From contig CAYSCS010000068.1 of the NCBI GenBank assembly GCA_964429695.1, positions 1 through 64,000 on the forward strand: 64,000 bases of DNA. Direction: 5' to 3'. Under the pieces are notes generated by a model. It made no database searches, was not told the DNA's origin, and saw nothing but the letters and a program-made list of their open reading frames with translations. Below, piece after piece: positions 62,038-64,000 of this stretch. The position numbers and the translations under genes are program-made. Positions within the stretch are counted from its first letter, which is position 1. Each line of letters starts with the position of its first letter. Source of the DNA: CAYSCS01 sp964429695 (lineage in GTDB: Bacteria; Acidobacteriota; Aminicenantia; Aminicenantales; Aminicenantaceae).

Positions 62038-62685
62038 ATGAAATTTGCGGTAATTGGATTGGGAAGTTTTGGCTCAAACGTGGTCAAGACACTCTATGAG
62101 GAAGGAAATGAAGTACTTGCCATAGACAGGGAGAAGGAAAAGGTTGATGCGGTGAAGAACTTTTCCTCTCATGCCGTATGCATGGATGCGACATCCAAAG
62201 AAAATCTGATGGCTCTCGGCATCCAAGAGATGGACGTAGTCGTCGTAAGCCTCGGCCCTGAGATGGAATCCTCAATTCTTACTGTCCTCCATCTCCATGA
62301 ACTCGAGGTTAAGAGGATTATAGCCAAAGCCCTCAGCGAGGACCATGCCAAGATTCTCGAAGCCGTGGGTGCTACAGAAGTCATCTTCCCCGAAAAAGAC
62401 ATGGCCATTAAAACTGCTCATCGCCTTAGCAATCCAAACTTGCTCGAATACATCCCGCTTCTTTCTGGGTTCAGCATCCAGGAAATTGCTCCCCCCGAAA
62501 AATTCATCGGCAAAAGCCTCAAAGAGCTGGATTTAAGAAATAGATATGGCGTCCATGTCATCGCCATCAAGGAACTAATCCCTGAAAAGACAACCCTCAT
62601 CCCTAGGGCTGATTTCGTGATTAAAGATAGTGATATCCTGATTATAATAGGCGAAGAGGAAAAGCTCGCCAAACTATCCTCTTAG
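62038..62685 (+). CDS. trkA: RCK-domain potassium uptake regulator (TrkA/KtrA)
   Basis: This 215-aa cytoplasmic subunit gates the adjacent channel in response to nucleotides. The RCK_N Rossmann fold has the dinucleotide loop VIGLGSFGSNVVKTLYEEG with the acidic AIDREKEKVD after beta-2. A C-terminal RCK_C (TrkA_C) domain from about residue 140 ends SDILIIIGEEEKLA. One RCK_N/RCK_C copy is the KtrA form. A GGAG site lies upstream of the ATG. Confidence 0.94.
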   Translation: MKFAVIGLGSFGSNVVKTLYEEGNEVLAIDREKEKVDAVKNFSSHAVCMDATSKENLMALGIQEMDVVVVSLGPEMESSILTVLHLHELEVKRIIAKALSEDHAKILEAVGATEVIFPEKDMAIKTAHRLSNPNLLEYIPLLSGFSIQEIAPPEKFIGKSLKELDLRNRYGVHVIAIKELIPEKTTLIPRADFVIKDSDILIIIGEEEKLAKLSS

Positions 62686-62889
62686 AAGAAAAAACTCCTC
62701 GCGTAAATCCTCAATTTCTGTGAAATCTATTTCCATTCCTTGCGTTTTTCTCAAGGGTGAAAAAAATCCAAAATGAGAGAAATGAATCACCCCCAAACTC
62801 ATTACTTTCAACATACATCCCTTCTGCATTTCTTCCTAACTTGGTGGAGATAAGAGGGGCCTTCTCCTCCAAGGCTCTGTGCCTTTATG

Positions 62890-64000
62890 TTACTCCAGAA
62901 GACTCTTGAGGATTGCGAGGGCTGCCTGTTTCGAAAGCTCTCCACTTTCTTTCGCCGGACCAACACAGGAAGGACATCCTTCTTGACAAGGACAGACTTC
63001 AATTGTCCTTGCACATTGTTCAAGGAGCTTTTTCTCGAGGTCAAAGAGAGAGGGACTAAGGCCGACCCCTCCTGGAAAATTGTCATAGATGAAAATGTTT
63101 GGTTCAAACCCAGCCTCAGCAAAGAAAATCGCCTCTTCTTCCTGAGGCTGGAATTTAAAGCTAATGTTTCGAGGAGGGAGTGAGCGGCCGCTGATGTTGT
63201 CCCCTATGCAGACCCCCACATCATGAAGGTCACACATCATGAAAAGAGGTGCAACATGGTGGATGAGGTAAGCAAGACCGAAGAGCCCGTTTATCTTCTG
63301 TTCAGGAGTGAATGGAAGCGAACCAATTATTTCGGAGGGAATGGTTAACCAGTAACTCGTGGTATGCATTTCGTTTTGAGGCAGGCTCAAGTCGCCTGCG
63401 CCCACATTCTCCATGGTGTGAAATTTTATCTTCTTAAACCCTACAACTTGAGTTGCAACATGAACCTCGCCGTGGGAAATGGTGCATTTTTCGAGATTCC
63501 TTTTATCGAAAATATGGAGAATTTTTATCTTTGTATAATCAATGGCATCAGTGAAATAATCTACATCCGTCTTCTTTACGTATGCCTTCCGCTCGCCATA
63601 GTCAAGTCTCTCCACATAATACTGTTCTCCCTCACAGATGTAGATTGCCTTGGGATGGAGGGTAGTAAGAGCAGATGAAAAATCAACTTCGGCAATAGCC
63701 TTCGTCTTTTCACTCGTATCGACAACGACGAAATTATCGGAACTGATACTTCTCAAACTCACTCCATCTGCAGGATAGGCATCGGAAACCCAGAACCATT
63801 TCCCTCCTGAATAATGGACGAGGTTCTCTTCCTCAAGGAATTTCAAAATCTCTGAAATCTCTACATTCCCGAATCTCTCTCCCTCATAAAAGGGAAGTTC
63901 GAAGGCAGCACACTCGATGTGACTAGTGAGGATGGAAAGATTGTCAGGGTTGATGAGGGCTCTCTCAGGGCTTCTGGAGAAGAAATACTCAGGGTTGTTG
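62890..64000 (-). CDS. DEAD/DEAH helicase with DUF1998 domain, C-terminal part (5' partial)
   Basis: The gene runs off the right edge. The visible part of about 370 aa starts NNPEYFFSRSPERALINPDN, a segment typical of the YprA/MrfA-type helicases just after the second RecA domain. It continues to the DUF1998 C-terminus with the four-Cys metal site CPCQEGCPSC. Such helicases take part in DNA repair (mitomycin-type lesions in Bacillus MrfA). The frame continues past its first internal TTG (63846), so that is not the real start. It converges with trkA across a 204-nt gap without a clear terminator. Confidence 0.88.
   Translation of the reverse strand, partial: NNPEYFFSRSPERALINPDNLSILTSHIECAAFELPFYEGERFGNVEISEILKFLEEENLVHYSGGKWFWVSDAYPADGVSLRSISSDNFVVVDTSEKTKAIAEVDFSSALTTLHPKAIYICEGEQYYVERLDYGERKAYVKKTDVDYFTDAIDYTKIKILHIFDKRNLEKCTISHGEVHVATQVVGFKKIKFHTMENVGAGDLSLPQNEMHTTSYWLTIPSEIIGSLPFTPEQKINGLFGLAYLIHHVAPLFMMCDLHDVGVCIGDNISGRSLPPRNISFKFQPQEEEAIFFAEAGFEPNIFIYDNFPGGVGLSPSLFDLEKKLLEQCARTIEVCPCQEGCPSCVGPAKESGELSKQAALAILKSLLE

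Noticed and set aside
1..64000. CRISPR arrays, tRNA or rRNA genes, insertion sequences, phage genes
   Set aside because: No regularly spaced repeats, no cloverleaf-like TTCGA-containing segments in the gaps, no transposase or integrase motifs and no terminal inverted repeats were found by eye.
16318..64000. Sigma-54 (-24/-12) promoters to match rpoN
   Set aside because: TGGCAC-like words occur only inside genes without a correctly spaced TTGC partner upstream of a start codon.

Overview
The window looks like one contig of a moderately AT-rich Gram-negative bacterial chromosome. It encodes LPS transport (lptE, an lptC/lptA-like fusion, lptB), a complete Tol-Pal cluster, lipoproteins and an outer-membrane beta-barrel. 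It also encodes HPr kinase, RapZ and a PTS phosphorelay without a permease. Reduced-looking housekeeping operons sit next to many sulfatase-fold and BACON-domain proteins, which would fit an uncultured lineage near Acidobacteriota (for example Aminicenantes). That placement is an inference from gene content and is held loosely. No rRNA, tRNA, CRISPR array, insertion sequence or phage gene was recognised.

Layout. 0-7 kb (mostly +): leuS-lptE-holA, rpsT on the other strand, then murJ and dtd. 7-11.7 kb (-): ftsY-ribD-ribE-ribBA-HEAT protein. 12-23 kb (+): recJ-lptCA-lptB-rpoN-hpf-ptsN-hprK-rapZ, then EIIA(Man)-HPr-EI, with rsmA converging. 24-54.6 kb is an accessory envelope/secretion region. 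It holds two secreted beta-propeller/BACON/FN3 paralogues, two GT-C-type membrane proteins, three sulfatase-fold proteins with Thr in place of the formylglycine Cys, and an AMIN/beta-barrel protein. It also holds an acyltransferase, two radical SAM enzymes, a GT2, a GMC-type oxidoreductase with a small partner and an SDR, a dicarboxylate/glutamate symporter, a TolB-like lipoprotein and a Tat/lipobox amidohydrolase. It ends in an SxtJ-like / carbamoyltransferase / DUF5989-like cluster closed by a 42-codon stub of what was probably an SGNH hydrolase. 54.6-60.3 kb (-): tolQ-tolR-tolA/tonB-tolB-pal-cpoB-ssb and a mannose-isomerase-type cupin. 60.6-62.7 kb (+): a Ktr/Trk potassium channel and its RCK subunit. 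62.9-64 kb (-): the C-terminal part of a DUF1998 helicase running off the window.

Regulation is unusually readable. About twenty promoters match TTGACA-17-TATAAT closely. In several of them the -10 box ends only 6-13 nt before the start codon, so the predicted mRNAs are leaderless or nearly so (ftsY, recJ, all three sulfatase-fold genes, the acyltransferase, tolQ, trkH). Other genes (rpsT, gltP-like, the AMIN/barrel gene, pal, both BACON genes) have ordinary leaders with strong Shine-Dalgarno sequences. The two initiation modes appear side by side.

The items most worth following up are the leaderless architecture, the carbamoyltransferase cluster with its truncated fourth gene, the trio of Thr-type sulfatase-fold proteins, the LptC-LptA-like fusion, and an HPr kinase whose usual catalytic His appears to be Ser.
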